A stretch of 64,000 nt of DNA, taken from Cutaneotrichosporon cavernicola. Lineage: Eukaryota; Basidiomycota; Tremellomycetes; Trichosporonales; Trichosporonaceae. The translations under genes were made by a program, and so were the position numbers. The stretch is taken from contig NC_083394.1 of NCBI RefSeq assembly GCF_030864355.1, positions 744,001-808,000 on the forward strand, read 5' to 3'. Shown piece by piece: positions 24,509-36,278 of the stretch; position 1 is the first letter of the stretch, and each line of letters opens with the position of its first letter. Below the pieces are notes generated by a model. That model saw nothing but the letters and a program-made list of their open reading frames with translations. It was not told the origin of the DNA and ran no database searches.

Positions 24509-24914
24509 CGCTACTGGGGTGTGTTTGTACCGGCGTCGTGGTTGTATAATGGGTGCGCCAGTCCTCTGTGCCAGCCCTCTGCGTGTTGATACCTACCCCT
24601 GTATTAGTGGACAGCGAGCCGGGGTTTGAGCCTTTCATAGAGATAGATATGTATGCTCACTGGTCAATCGATGGTGGAGCGTGAACACTGAGCTTAGGGA
24701 GCTCAACGTCAGCGACATCTCTGGGTATGATGACTTCAGGCCTCAGGACGGGTAGTGGATGGCCTGGCACAAAGGTCAAAACCTTCACATTCCGCCGTGA
24801 CACACCTCCACCACGAGCTGCTGTGACTCCACAAACAGCAGGCAGGATACTCTCATGCACAGTAACACAAACCGCTAAGCAGGTACAGATGCATAAGAGT
24901 ACAGAGAGTACACA
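24509..24914. other. Intergenic region between convergent genes
   Basis: This is the 3' flank of the Sfp1-like gene and of MRT4. Nothing further is recognised. Confidence 0.4.
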
Positions 24915-25694
24915 CTAGTCCTCCTCCATTTCGTCACCCGAAAGGTTGCCGGCCTCCAGCTCCTCACCCTGCACAAACCCAGAGTCCTTGGTCCACCGGG
25001 ACCCGAGGTTGATGCGGAAGTCGGCCATCTGGATTGCCAGCAGCTTGAGGATGCGGCACTTTTCCGAGCTCAGCTTCTCGCCCTTACGGCAGAGGATGTG
25101 GGCGTTGGCAATGCTCGGCACGCCACGGATAAGCTTGGTGTCGAGGCCGAGCTGGCGCAGCTGGGGGTCCATCGAGTGTGGGAATGGGTCACCAGAGTTG
25201 TCCTCGGTCCACGGGGTGAGCAGCGGGCCCTCGGGGAGCGAGACGTCCTTGGTCGCCGCGTGCCCCTGACGCGCGTACTCCTGCTTGTGCCACGTCTGGA
25301 ACCACTCGATCGTCTCGTCCACGGGATGCGACGTGAGGAACAACCCGAGCTCCCCGTTCAAACGCTGCAATCAGCACACTGCCAATGTCTTGACTAGTGG
25401 ACATACCTTGCCGAGCTCAGCCAGCCCCTCGGCGTACTCGGTCTCTGGGTCGGTACCGAGCGCCTTGGCCATGACACGCGTCTTGCCAAGGAAGAAGCGC
25501 CCGGTCCCACGCCACTGCTGGCGCACCTCCTTGAGACCCTCGTTGCGCATGTCACCAACGCTGAACAGCCACACGTGCTCAAACTTGTCAATGTTGGAGC
25601 GGATCTCGTTGACGAGCGCCACCTTGGACGCGCGCGTCGTGCGCCCTGGTGTCTTGGTGAGGGTGGTCACGCGCTGGCGTTTCGACTTGGGCAT
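24915..25694 (-). CDS. MRT4: Ribosome assembly factor Mrt4
   Basis: Two exons, 25694-25407 and 25364-24915, with a 42-nt intron, give 245 residues. The start MPKSKRQRVTTLTKT is basic. It is followed by FEHVWLFSVGDMRNEGLKEV and GRFFLGKTRVMAKALG, the hallmarks of the Mrt4 branch of the uL10/P0 family. GELGLFLTSH and LRQLGLDTKLIRGV come later. Mrt4 holds the P0 site on pre-60S particles until exchange in the cytoplasm. It lacks the P0 acidic C-terminal peptide that recruits GTPases and ends instead in an unrelated acidic stretch (SGDEMEED), which separates it from P0. Confidence 0.92.
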
Positions 25695-26094
25695 CGCGGC
25701 TGTTGATGTTGTTGGTGGGAGTCTCTCCTCTGTGATGGTGGACTTGAATTTTGAACTTGACATGAACGTGTTACGTAACTTCACGTGCGAGGGTGGCAAA
25801 AGTGCCACTCACCAAACGCCGAGGACAATGCGCCATGCTCCGAGGCACAGCAGCACACGTGTGTTGATCAAGTACGAGCTTAATACATGTCTAATGCCAT
25901 TGTATTTGAAGACAAATTGGGTGGCAATACAGATGTAACTCGGCTTGGGGTTGGTTGACGCGCATTACAACAAGCCCACTCGTATCCTTCTTGAGCTTCC
26001 TCTGTTTCCGCAACCAGAGACATCCTACCTGTCCCAGAGACATCCGACCTGTCTTAACTTATTTCACATCCTCCGCATCGGCACTCCACCTGCA
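25695..26094. promoter_or_regulatory. Divergent promoter region, MRT4/Bqt4-like gene
   Basis: 400 bp separate the two divergent start codons. I see no other coding sequence and no clear TATA box. Confidence 0.4.
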
Positions 26095-27465
26095 ATGACC
26101 CGTCAAGCCTCTCACGCCGACGCCGACATTGCGTCCTTTACGCGCAGCAACCCGCCCCCTCCCTACCCCGGAGAAGGCTACGACCTCACCCCTACCCCAC
26201 AGAGCGTCAACCGTCCGCGCCTTCCCGAGGAGCGCCGTAACGTCAACCTCCACAGACGTGCGTGTCCGTCCTCTAACGTACAGCAGCTCACCGCAGTCCC
26301 CGACGACGCGACTATTGTCAAGTTCCAGACCATTGTCCGCGAGGACAAGGAGATTATCATCGGCCGTATCAAGGTCCAGACGGTTAGTGCATCCGTTGGA
26401 TCGTCTAACGTGCAGCCGGCCGCTACGGGTACCGCACACGCCTTTATCCTACGTCGTTACGACACGGATGCGGTGTCGCTCACCACCATGTTCAAGGTTG
26501 CCTTCCCGGCCTCGACTGATGAGGAAGAGAAGCGCGAGATGGACTGGGTATAGATCAGCAATCCCACTCCGTTGACACCCAGGTTCGCTCATCATACGAC
26601 ACTACCGGAACCAACGGATCTCGCGATTGTGACACTGTGCGCCTCGCTGGCCAGTGGTGAGTGCTGATCCCGATCCGCGACAAAGAACGACCATTGCAGT
26701 GGGGTTGCTGTGACCGCACGGACCATTGTTTACATCTCTTTCCCCTCGTACCCCTCGTTGCCCCACAAGAAAACAGCCACTGACTGACTCAGGGTGAGCC
26801 GTCACCTCGCCATCCACCTGGCCCCGGCGTACAACCTCTCGGAGCTCGTCATGGCCCTCTGCAAGGCCGCGCCCGACCCGAATGTCTCGTACCGCAAGTC
26901 TCAGCGCTCGCAGGCGGCTGCCGACGAGATTGCCCGCACGCGGCCGTCTCTTACGCCAGCTGCTGCGTCGTCATCTACGCGGCCTGCGCCAAGCATGACT
27001 GCCAACGACGTTGAGGTGCCCACGGCCAAGCGCCGCCGTGCCACCTCCGCTCAGGGTACGGACGAGCAGCGCCGCCTCACCCTCGAGGCCACCACCACTG
27101 TTACTGCGCCGATAGGCTCGGTAGTGGACGTCAATGCCGAGATTGAATCTGCCAAGCAGCTCGTGCGTGACCTCAAGCGCGAGCTCCAGCTCCGTTCTGC
27201 GGCGGGCAACGAGCTGGAGGAGACGGGTGGCGCCGACGCCGAGAACTCGACGCGTGGCCGCAAGCGTTCGGCCAACTCTGACGGCGCGGCCGTCTCGGGA
27301 GGAGCGCCATCGGGCACCAAGCGCGAGATTCGCACGAACAAGCGTGTTGAGGAGAAGAACGGTGTTGTCGAGACGACGAAGCGCGTGGCCTTTGGTGCCA
27401 TGCTCTTCGGTCTCGGCGCCAGCGCCGCGCTCCTTCTTCCTCAGCTCGCTGCTCAGTACCTGTAG
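26095..27465 (+). CDS. Bqt4-like APSES-domain, tail-anchored protein
   Basis: Five exons (26095-26257, 26297-26382, 26416-26547, 26583-26656, 26793-27465) give 375 residues. The APSES/KilA-type fold is seen as FILRRYDTDAVSLTTMFKVA, then EEEKREMDWV, then RLAGQWVSRHLAIHLAPAY. A basic disordered segment and a predicted helix follow. The protein ends in one hydrophobic helix (AFGAMLFGLGASAALLLPQL). A DNA-binding-type fold with a C-terminal membrane anchor is the layout of Bqt4, the inner nuclear membrane protein that tethers telomeres in fission yeast. Xbp1-type APSES factors lack the anchor. The first two introns (39 and 33 nt) are multiples of three and contain no stop, so unspliced forms stay open. 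Confidence 0.75.
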
Positions 27466-29980
27466 GAGCTTGTAGCTACATAGCTCCGTAGCAATAGTTC
27501 TTGCCTATACCCCATAGCTACTGCAGCTAGTATAACTTGGTAGTTCGTAGCACTGTGTACACCCTTCGTAGTCGGTAGCTGTGTACCTCCGTAGGTCGTC
27601 CGGAGATCAGGTAAGTGTCGTGTTGTTGCGTACAAGGTAGTAGTTGGGTAGAATCGTATGATCTCTGACTGGCTGCCATACGGTAACGCGAAGCGGCTGT
27701 AGCTGCAGATTGCTGACTAACTTGATTATTCACTCCATGTGCCGCGTGCCGAGTGCCGAGCGTGATGGACGTGCCAAGGTGCCTGTTGCTTGATGCCTGA
27801 TGCCTGATGCATGGCCTGACGCCTGAGCAACGACCCGCGGGTTGGGAACATTGTTCTGTATGTAGCAGTTGGCTGATCGGCTGATAGGCATATGTGCTCG
27901 CATTTTCGTCTCTGGGAGACACTGTAATGTCCTGTCTCAATCTCCAAACTCTGAGACATTGTATGAGTGAAATGAGGCTGATCAAGACCGAAAGCCCCAT
28001 GGTATGCAGATTGTGCAACCTGAGATCCTGAGAGCACCCTTGTGTCAGAGATTGGCGGTCGGCCGGCCGGACGGCCGGACGGAAACGAGATGTCGAGCAT
28101 GTCGAGATCAGACACGACTCAAGTTTGGAACCTTGACAAAGGGGTACAGTACCGTGTCGATGATCACGTTACGGCTGTCAGTAGTTGGACCTGGTCAGTA
28201 CCCAGGAAGTGGGCAGAGGTCCACCCTCCTTTAGTACACCCCAAACCCCAAACTTGTTTCCTGTAAGCTGCTATATGCTAAAGACATGCTACATCCAGCC
28301 AATCAATTCATTGGCCCCAACCATGTTACAGAATGTACGACGGCCATGGTCAACGGATCAACGGATTTGACTCGCTCAGGGACAAAAGTGGGTTCTGGCG
28401 TCGCGGCGTCGGTGCCAACTGTTTACAGTGACCCCGATAAACACTTACTGGTACAACCCCAGAATCGCCTAGGATCCGAGGATACAGGACCACGTCAAGA
28501 CATTGGCACGCGACTAACCCGTCGGACGGAGACGTGTTTGGTGCGCGTATGTTATCTGAGTATCCTTGGCGTGAAAGCGCAAACCATGAGTCAAAGCTGT
28601 GCATGGGAGACAAATTCTCCCCTGCAGGCGTGCAAGCTAACTCTTGTCCTTGTCACGTCAGCCATAGATCACAATGACGGAATGGATGGGAGAGGTGACA
28701 GCCAAAGACATGTGACGACCTAGGAGACCTTTTGACGCGTCTCGGCGTGTTTTCTGGTGTGCAGGGGGGAAGGGAAGAGTAGTCTCACTTTGTGTTGTTG
28801 ACCAGTTGAGCCATGAAACGGTGTGATCTGGGAATACTCGCCGATCTGTCCCTTGCCTTCAAGTAGGTCGGTCGTCAAGCTCCCTTCATCCATCTCTCCC
28901 CTCCAAATCGCCCGACGCTCCCGGAATGCTCCCACGCTCTGCCCACCCAATTAGTCGACAGTTACATCTCGGATGGGGCGCGGACTGCAGATGGGAGAAG
29001 GGGGAGCGGGCTGTTGCGGCAACCCCGTTCCTTGTATCCTGAGTTATAAGGGTTACCCCGCATCCCCGCAATGTTGTTGGGTTGTTAAGGTGTTGGGCCT
29101 TGTTCCTTAATAGTGACCCTCTTTCTGGTCCCCCCCTCAAGTTGCTTGAGATGGATGGATGGATGGTGGACGGGGTCAAACCCTATTACAAGCAAAGGAT
29201 CATGGTAATAGAGGGTTCTAGGGCGATTTACTCATGTTACCCTGGACACTTGTCTGAGTCTGTGTTGTTTGATCCTTTAATAGGTAATAGGGTAATAGCT
29301 CTTTGTCGAAAAGGTACAACCAAAGGTACCAATCAGTGGTACAAAGTCAAAACTACTGAAGTAATCATCATATGGCCATATAGCCCTCTGCTCCAATGCT
29401 TTGATTCTGATGCTGCCTCTGAGACACACGGCCACTACAACCGCATCACTCCATACTCCTCCACACCCACCATCCACACTTCTTTGCACACCATCACCAT
29501 CCTCTACTCATCTCCTATCTAACATATCACATCACACATCACAGCAACTGTATCAACAACCACATCATCAAATCTCCACCCGTCCTCCGAAACACAGCAC
29601 CTACAACCCCCGTGCCCTGCCCTACCTACCTTTGTCTCAGATCAAAGATACTACCCGATCACTCAAGCCGCGCTCCCCATATCACCGCCTTTACACCCGA
29701 GACACTAGTATTTACCAACTCCAACATTCAACCTCGGTCTCCAACCTCTACTCACCTTGCACACCTTGACTTGCCCCTCGTACTCGTCCTCAACCACTCG
29801 CGATCCGCCGAGCCATAGCCCAGCGGCCTCCAGCTTGCGACCCCTCAACCCTCTCCCCTTCCCCTCCTCCCTCCCCTCCGCTCCGCCCCCTCCCGTCGGA
29901 GGGTAGGGTACTCACGTGCACGCACCCATCGCCGGTCGACGCTGCCCGCCTCCTCCCCTCAACGTGTCGTGTGCGTCGAC
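27466..29980. other. Gene-poor interval and leader of the kinase gene
   Basis: No coding gene is supported. Small features are a GTAG-rich stretch near 27470-27600, TGATGCC repeats near 27790-27815, a CCGG/CGGACGGC-rich inverted stretch at about 28060-28085 and GATG repeats near 29150-29165. From about 29420 the sequence becomes C/T-rich and is probably the long leader of the downstream kinase gene. Confidence 0.45.
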
Positions 29981-32900
29981 ATGACGGCGCGAACCTCTAG
30001 ACCGGCTTCTGTAGCGCTGGGCTCCTTGGCCACCAGCCCACCCTCACCCTCGTCATCTCGGCACCAGGACGCGTTGTCATTCAACACCATGTCCAACCAG
30101 TTCTCCATCCCGACACGCCAACAATCCAACTCGAGCCTCCACTCGCACCACTCGCTCCCCTACTCGCACCAACGGCACAACCTCCACCATCAGCATCATG
30201 CCTCGCACTCGAAGTCGCACTCGTCGCACATGCACGGGCCTGTCCCCACCAAGTCTATCCAAATAGACACCAGTGCAAGCATCGATACCGCACGCGAGAG
30301 CGCCATCGTTGACAGGTCTCGCGCTGGTGACCGATTTCTTGACCATGACCGTCGAATGTCGGCGAGCGTACCTCCGTCCGTGCCCTCGTCCGCTTCCGCG
30401 TCCAAGAACAGCAGTTTCATCGGTACTCCAACCCGGCTTCTCTCCAGACGCAGCTCGACACGTGAAGGTCATCCCATCATGGGGCAAGCCGAGCTCAAGG
30501 GCAGGGGGAGAGAAGAGGGCGTCCATTCCGAAGGTGGATCCCCAGAGGAGGAGGTGTAAGTCTAGGACCCTTTGGTGCTCCACCACCGCTGACATGGCAG
30601 CATCGAGACGGCAGAGCTGCGCCTCGACCGTGACCCTGGCACTGGCCGTAAGATGGTCAACCAGTACCTTGTTCTCCACGAGATCGGCCACGGGACGCAC
30701 GGCCGTGTCCGCCTAGGACGCGACATGTCGGTCGACGTCCCACCAGACGAGCTCGAGGTGGACCTTGCCACAGGGAGCGGCCCGTTCTACGCCATCAAGA
30801 TCGTCCAGCGCAATTCCAAGATTAAGCGCCTGGCTGGTCTGAGGCAGCAGAAACGCAATGGCAGTCCTGGCACAGCTAAGCTTGTCGCTGAGAACGAGTA
30901 CGTTGCCCTTGCGGATCGTGAACTGACGTGCGTAGGATCCGGAAGGAGATCGCAATCGCCAAAAAGCTCCATCACCCCAACGTCGTGCGCATGAAGGAGA
31001 TCATCGACGACCCAGAGTCGAGCAAGCTCTACATGATCTTCGAGTACTGCGATGGCGGCGAGGTGGAGTGGAAGGCCGCTGGTGGCGGACCAGCCCTCAC
31101 ACTGGCACAAACGCGACGGATTTTCCGCGACACGCTCCTAGGTCTCGAGTACCTCCATCACCAGGGCATCATCCACCGCGACATTAAGCCCAGCAACCTG
31201 CTCAAGTCGGGGGACAAGTACAAGATCTCTGACTTTGGTTGCTCGCACTTCTCCGAGGCTCTTTTGTCGGCCTCAGCTACCGGCGGCGAGGAGCAGTACG
31301 TTGACGACATCGAGCTCGCCAAGACTGCTGGGAGTCCCGCGTTCTTTGCGCCCGAGATGTGTTACAGCGACATCCCGGAAGAAGATGCCAAGGCAGTACC
31401 GACGTTCAAGGTCAGGCCGCCATCCGCAACGGACAACGATCTCCGGCGCCCGGGTTCGTTTACAGTTCTGAGCAGGGACAGGGAGCATTCTCCGCAGCCG
31501 CAGACACAGCGAACCTTCTCTTCCGCTTCTGCTGCTTCCACCCGCAAACCGCGACTACCCATTACGAACGCCATTGACGTGTGGGCGCTCGGCGTCACAC
31601 TCTACTGTCTCCTCTTTAGCAAGACGCCCTTTGACGCTGCCAACGAGTATCTTCTCATGCAGGAGATTCCGACTGCCAAGTACGTGATTCCTGCAACACT
31701 CAGCCGCGAAGGTCTGCCTACGGACGGCTCCAACGCCGAAGCCAGCGAAGTTTTGGATCTCCTCAGCCGGTTGCTGGAGAAGGACGCGACAAAACGAATA
31801 TCGGTGGACGGGGCAAAGGTACGTCACGGTGACGAATATTGTTTCATGTAAGCAGAAGCTCACACATCAGCATCACGCGTTTACTCTGCGGGGCCTGCCA
31901 GACCCACAGGCATGGCTCGCCTCCACTGATCCTCATGCCGAATCGTTCGTGACTGTGACAAACGAGGAGGTTGCGGCAGCTGTCACGCGCGGGGGAAGCA
32001 TCCGTGAAAAGTTCCGCCGCGGCTTCAACAGCATCTCACGAAGGCTCGGCTTTGGGCGGCACCGCAGCCACAGCATAACGGACACGAGTGATGCCAACGG
32101 CGAGCACTCGGGTGGATCTGCCTCTGGCACTGACACGGGGACACGCCGAGTCGCGTCCGATAACGGTGCCGTCCCCACCCAGAGCAATCTCGCTAGACGC
32201 CTATCGATGCTGTCACGGGATCGTAGCCGGGCCGAGTCGCCGAGGCCTGGACTGCTTGCAGCTCACCTCCAGCGAGAGCGCAATACGAGTCCTTCGACGC
32301 CCGTCCACCACGAGGAATCACATCTCCGACTACCAGCGAACAGCGAGGTGGCTACCCCACGTCTCCTGCCCTCGGCCACTTCGCTGGACAAGTTCCGCAG
32401 TGACTCGTTCCGCACCGACTCGCCCACGCGCCCGCTGCCGCGGAGACAGTCGTCTGACGTCACGGGCGACCTGCGCCCGCGTACTGGCTCCAACGCGTCG
32501 TCGTCTGCCGGCTCGGTCCTAGCCCTAGGACGGAGCATCTTCCGTGGCGAGAGCATGAGTAAACGCGGGTCCCAACGCAGCGTCAACGCCCTGCGCGACC
32601 GTGGCTACACCCAATCGTCCGAGGAAACGGACAACAACGTGTTTGTGGGATCGTTTGCATCTTCAAACGGCGCATTTCCGCGCGCACCGTCGTCCGAATT
32701 CCTGCGTGGCCGCAGCTTTGACGAACTAGGCAGGCGCCAGAGTACCGACACGTTAGAGCCGTCGTCGCCTTCGAGCCACAGCCACAGCGCGTTCGGGCAC
32801 ATGAGCCCCGAGCGCGTCGCATGGCCGTCCTCCTTCCGCGGTGGGTCGGACAGAGGAGGCATGCCTGGGCGCCGCGGCTCGACACTCAGCGAGGACATCC

Positions 32901-33502
32901 GCCCTGTCATGGAGGACGAGGAGGTCGACTGGGACGGCGGCATCCCCGATTCTGACGACGAGTGCTCCTCGGATGGTACAGACGGCCTGCCCATGGGCCA
33001 TGGCATCACGTCTGCGCCCGTTGACTGGAATCTGAGCGAGTGCATCGACGCTCTGGAGCGTCGTGAACGCTTGAGACACTTGCCGCCAGTACGCTCGCCA
33101 GCCCGCACGCTCCTCCGTCCCTCGGCCGGGATAGACTTCTCGACGCTCCGCACCGGCAGCCCTCACAGCAGCCCGCACCGCGCCCCGCCGTCCTCTTACT
33201 CGCACCTCTCGTCGAGTGTTCGCGCCCGCTCTCCACTCACGCCACACGACCCCCTCGGCGGCATCGCGACCGCCCCGCACCACGCGCACACGACCGGCGC
33301 CAACACGCCGATCGCGTTACCCTCGACGCCCGAGGCGTTTGCAGACGCGCCAGACGACGACGACGGGATTGTCATAGCGTCACGCGGGCGCCGCGGGTCG
33401 GCGCTCAGCCGCGGTAATAGCCTCGCACGCCGGCCTGGCGTCGCGACACCCACGCCTATGCACCCGACCGCGAGCGCTGTTGCCCAGCGCCTCGCGTCAT
33501 AG
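29981..33502 (+). CDS. CaMKK/Sak1-like serine/threonine kinase
   Basis: Exons 29981-30555, 30601-30897, 30936-31818 and 31871-33502 give 1128 residues. A long His/Ser-rich N terminus precedes the kinase domain (about 210-595). That domain has the Gly loop EIGHGTHGRVRLG, lysine in FYAIKIVQ, the catalytic loop HRDIKPSNLL, SDFGCS and FFAPE. Directly after the domain comes HAFTLRGLPDPQAWL with VTVTNEEV, typical of fungal kinases that activate Snf1/AMPK (Sak1, Tos3, Ssp1). There are inserts before AIK and after APE. The C-terminal 500 residues are Ser/Arg-rich and disordered. The substrate is inferred from the family. An in-frame ATG at 30089 is an alternative start. Confidence 0.85.
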
Positions 33503-33712
33503 ATTGTTTTGCATCTTGCAGTTGTATTGTTGCACCTATGTACAGCTACCATGGCCGCGTGTAATGCCAGCTGTGCTGGAGGAGGCTTGCGGGGACTTGA
33601 ACATTCGTGTTCATCTGGGTATATAAGGCTCATCACTGTGTTACATGTATCTACTGGGCCAAAGTGGAGTTAGACGCGCTCGCGAGCATCAGCGACGCTG
33701 CCCCAGCCGGCC

Positions 33713-35767
33713 TCAAAGGCGTGGGACGCGCTCGACTCTAGCACGTACACGCTGGGCCCAGGCACGGATACGCGCCCACATGGAGGGCCGGGGACACGGC
33801 GACGGCCGGCGTCTACCGTATGGGGAAGTTGTGGGTGCCAGACGCGGGGGGACTAGCCCGCTACGTCGGCTGCCGCGGGCAAGGATTCTCTTGACTCTGT
33901 GTGCTCTGGGCGCTCTGTGTCGCGAGAGACGGGAACCTCCGAGACTTTGCGTTGGAGTGTTGATAAGTGCTGTTCGGCATCCGTTCGAGGTGGCCGCGTC
34001 CGTGGGGCTCTCGAGGCTGGCTTTAAGGGGGGCCGCGGCCTCGGCCGTCACCATCTCGGGCCGCGTTCCATGCAATCTGTCGTCCAAGTCCTCTGCGGCC
34101 AGAACGGAGAACGCTGGAGGGAGGGTACGCTGCGCGACTTGCCGGGGCCAGGACATGTCGATTACCGGGAGCTGCTTAGACTTTGGCTTGATCCCATGCG
34201 AAGAGACTGCGCGTCTACTCGCCCGACCGAACGTGTCCGGAACGTCACTCGGCCAGCGTCCAATGGCAGGGCATGCCGTTGCCCGTCGGTCAACGGCGAT
34301 TCCGGAGACCGCCTGGGCGGCAGGGTTGTCGATCACGACAAAGCCGGCGACCATGCGGTTCTGCGGGCCGGCGGGGATACGGATCGGCGAAGGAGGGTGT
34401 GCATGAGTGACGTGTACGAAGTTGAAGGGGCCAGAGATGATGATACGGGGCGTCGACTCGGCACGGAGTTTGGCTTGGTTTTTGGTCCTCCTGAGCCAGA
34501 GACAGCGGGGCACGTCGTCCTCGACTGGAGGGAAGGGTTCGACTGGTTTGTCCTTCTTGAGCTTTGTGACATTGGGAGTGGGCAGCCCGGCCCGTTGGGT
34601 AGTCTCTGCCTCGAGGAGGCTCGGCGTGAGCGGCGGCGGGGGTTTGCGGTGTCCCCACCCTTCACGCACAAAGTCGGTGCGCAGGAAGGGGTGGTCTCGC
34701 GATGGAGGGGGTTGCGGGGATGGGGTGCGGGTGCGGGGTGGAAGAGCGGGAGGGATGGGTGAGATGGGAGAGTACGGTGGCCAGACCCAGGGTGTCGATG
34801 GAGAGACTGGAGATACCGGGGTTAGAACTGCAGAGACTTGTGACGCCGCCGACGAGAAAACCGGGATCGCGGACAGGGGCGGGATGTTGAACGCCTCTCC
34901 TACTGGTGTGCGTGGTCCACGCGCCGAGCGGCGCTGTCGCGCCTGCACGGCTGTGTTGACGATGTGGGATTTCCATGGTTCGGGTAAGTCGACGAGGGGA
35001 AAGGGGAGGGGGTGCGCGGTCGGAGTGAGGGTGGCAGTCTGAGACTGGTAGGGTGTATTATGGGGCTTGGGAGCTGCTCCGTCTCCGTCTGCGAAAGGGT
35101 CATCATTTGAGAAAGAGAGCGCACCCGTCGAGCCGCAGGGTGCCACGGAGATCTCGCGATGTAACCCCACATCATAAGCGCGTCGCGCCTCTGGGTCCAG
35201 GAGGAGACAGAAAACTATATCGCGCAGCTCGGTCCCTTCGGCCATGAGATGACGAGTGGGGGAGATGGGCGCCGACCGCTGGCGGTCGATGTGAGCGGCG
35301 TATAGGCGGAGTACTGGTGTCAGTAAGGAGTGGGGGAAAGAGAGAGAGAGAGAGGAAAAAAGGGGAAGAGAAGGAAGAGGAAGGAAGAGGAAGGGTGAGG
35401 AAGGGGAAAGAGGAAGGTGGACGACGGGACCCAGAAGACGGCAGGAAAGGGCAAACTCACAATCAGCATGCTCAGTGTCGGGAGATATGTTCAGAAGCGC
35501 ATACAGCGAGCGCGGGGTGATGGTCGACGTGGGCCGGGTGGCGCGGCGCGACGCAAGAATCGATGCCTCGGCCGCGCGGAGGCGGGCGAGTTTGGCTGGG
35601 GGTGGTGGGGGGTAGGAGTAGGATGGGGAGGGCACGCAGGTGGAGTAGGATGGGGAGGGGAGGGAGGGGGAGTGGGGAAGTGAGGGGCTGGTGGGGGACG
35701 GGTGGGACGTGGAGGGAAGGCAGTGCATGACCTGCGGTGAGGTGGGCCCGAAGGTCAAGTCTGCCAT
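33713..35767 (-). CDS. Protein with degenerate J-like region and CRIB-like motif
   Basis: Two exons, 35767-35461 and 35313-33713, give 635 residues. Residues about 87-150 read SLYALLNISPDTEHADLLRL, then LRDIVFCLLLDPEARRAYDV. This is the helix pattern of a J domain, but the HPD tripeptide that stimulates Hsp70 is absent. Near residues 391-404 is ISGPFNFVHVTHAH, matching the CRIB pattern (ISxPxxFxHxxH) that binds GTP-bound Cdc42 or Rac. The rest is Pro/Ser-rich, and the C terminus is strongly basic. I know no named family with this pairing. The start at 35767 is preferred to one 99 nt upstream because it follows the C/T-poor leader and begins the conserved-looking part. Its intron is almost pure pyrimidine on the sense strand. 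Confidence 0.6.
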   Translation of the reverse strand: MADLTFGPTSPQVMHCLPSTSHPSPTSPSLPHSPSLPSPSYSTCVPSPSYSYPPPPPAKLARLRAAEASILASRRATRPTSTITPRSLYALLNISPDTEHADCEFALSCRLLGPVVHLPLSPSSPFLFLPLPSLPLFSSLSLSFPHSLLTPVLRLYAAHIDRQRSAPISPTRHLMAEGTELRDIVFCLLLDPEARRAYDVGLHREISVAPCGSTGALSFSNDDPFADGDGAAPKPHNTPYQSQTATLTPTAHPLPFPLVDLPEPWKSHIVNTAVQARQRRSARGPRTPVGEAFNIPPLSAIPVFSSAASQVSAVLTPVSPVSPSTPWVWPPYSPISPIPPALPPRTRTPSPQPPPSRDHPFLRTDFVREGWGHRKPPPPLTPSLLEAETTQRAGLPTPNVTKLKKDKPVEPFPPVEDDVPRCLWLRRTKNQAKLRAESTPRIIISGPFNFVHVTHAHPPSPIRIPAGPQNRMVAGFVVIDNPAAQAVSGIAVDRRATACPAIGRWPSDVPDTFGRASRRAVSSHGIKPKSKQLPVIDMSWPRQVAQRTLPPAFSVLAAEDLDDRLHGTRPEMVTAEAAAPLKASLESPTDAATSNGCRTALINTPTQSLGGSRLSRHRAPRAHRVKRILARGSRRSGLVPPRLAPTTSPYGRRRPSPCPRPSMWARIRAWAQRVRARVERVPRL
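35314..35460 (-). repeat. Polypyrimidine intron (polypurine on the plus strand)
   Basis: The 147-nt intron of the J/CRIB gene is nearly all G and A on the plus strand between about 35325 and 35445, including an AGAGAGAGAGAG run and repeated GGAAGA units. It begins GTGAGTTTGC and ends CTGACACCAG on the sense strand, so splice sites and branch point are intact. Confidence 0.7.
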
Positions 35768-36278
35768 TGAGTGTTGAAAGTGAGAAGATGAGGAACGTGA
35801 TGTAAGTGAAGACTGTAGTCGCTGCATATATCCCTTGCGGTGCCGCAATGATCTTGTTGATCTCACTGCATTCCATGTCTTCCGTTGTGCCGCTTTGTGT
35901 GTGACGCGGCGTGAGCGGCCATCACTCGGCTCAGGACTAGGCTGTCAGAAAGCTGACAGAAAGCCATCAGTGGTCAGTGCGTCAGCGGCCATCAGCTGGG
36001 GTTGTGGGAGGAACGGGGTGATGGGTTAGGGTAGTGGGTGATGCGGAAGTCACGTTGAGGATGGGGTTGGGGTTGGTCTGGTGTTGAAGGTTGGCACAGG
36101 GCATACGCCCCCGTCGGCGCCGTTCCGCGTCATTGGATGCACTGAGCCCCGCGCACACTGACAATCGTACTGCCATGCGTGCAGAGATGCATGCAGAGAT
36201 TAGGGAAAAATATAGGTCTTGAAAGACGCGTGAGGAATCAAAAAGGAGCGCAAAATCATGGTTCTCAGAGAAAACAAA
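35768..36278. other. Intergenic region before tRNA-Phe
   Basis: No gene is recognised. It holds the promoter side of the J/CRIB gene and the flank of the tRNA. Confidence 0.4.

Noticed and set aside
33645..35042. Long plus-strand frames opposite the J/CRIB gene
   Set aside because: They are rich in Arg/Gly from mirrored Pro/Ser codons. The minus strand has splice-consistent exons and recognisable motifs.
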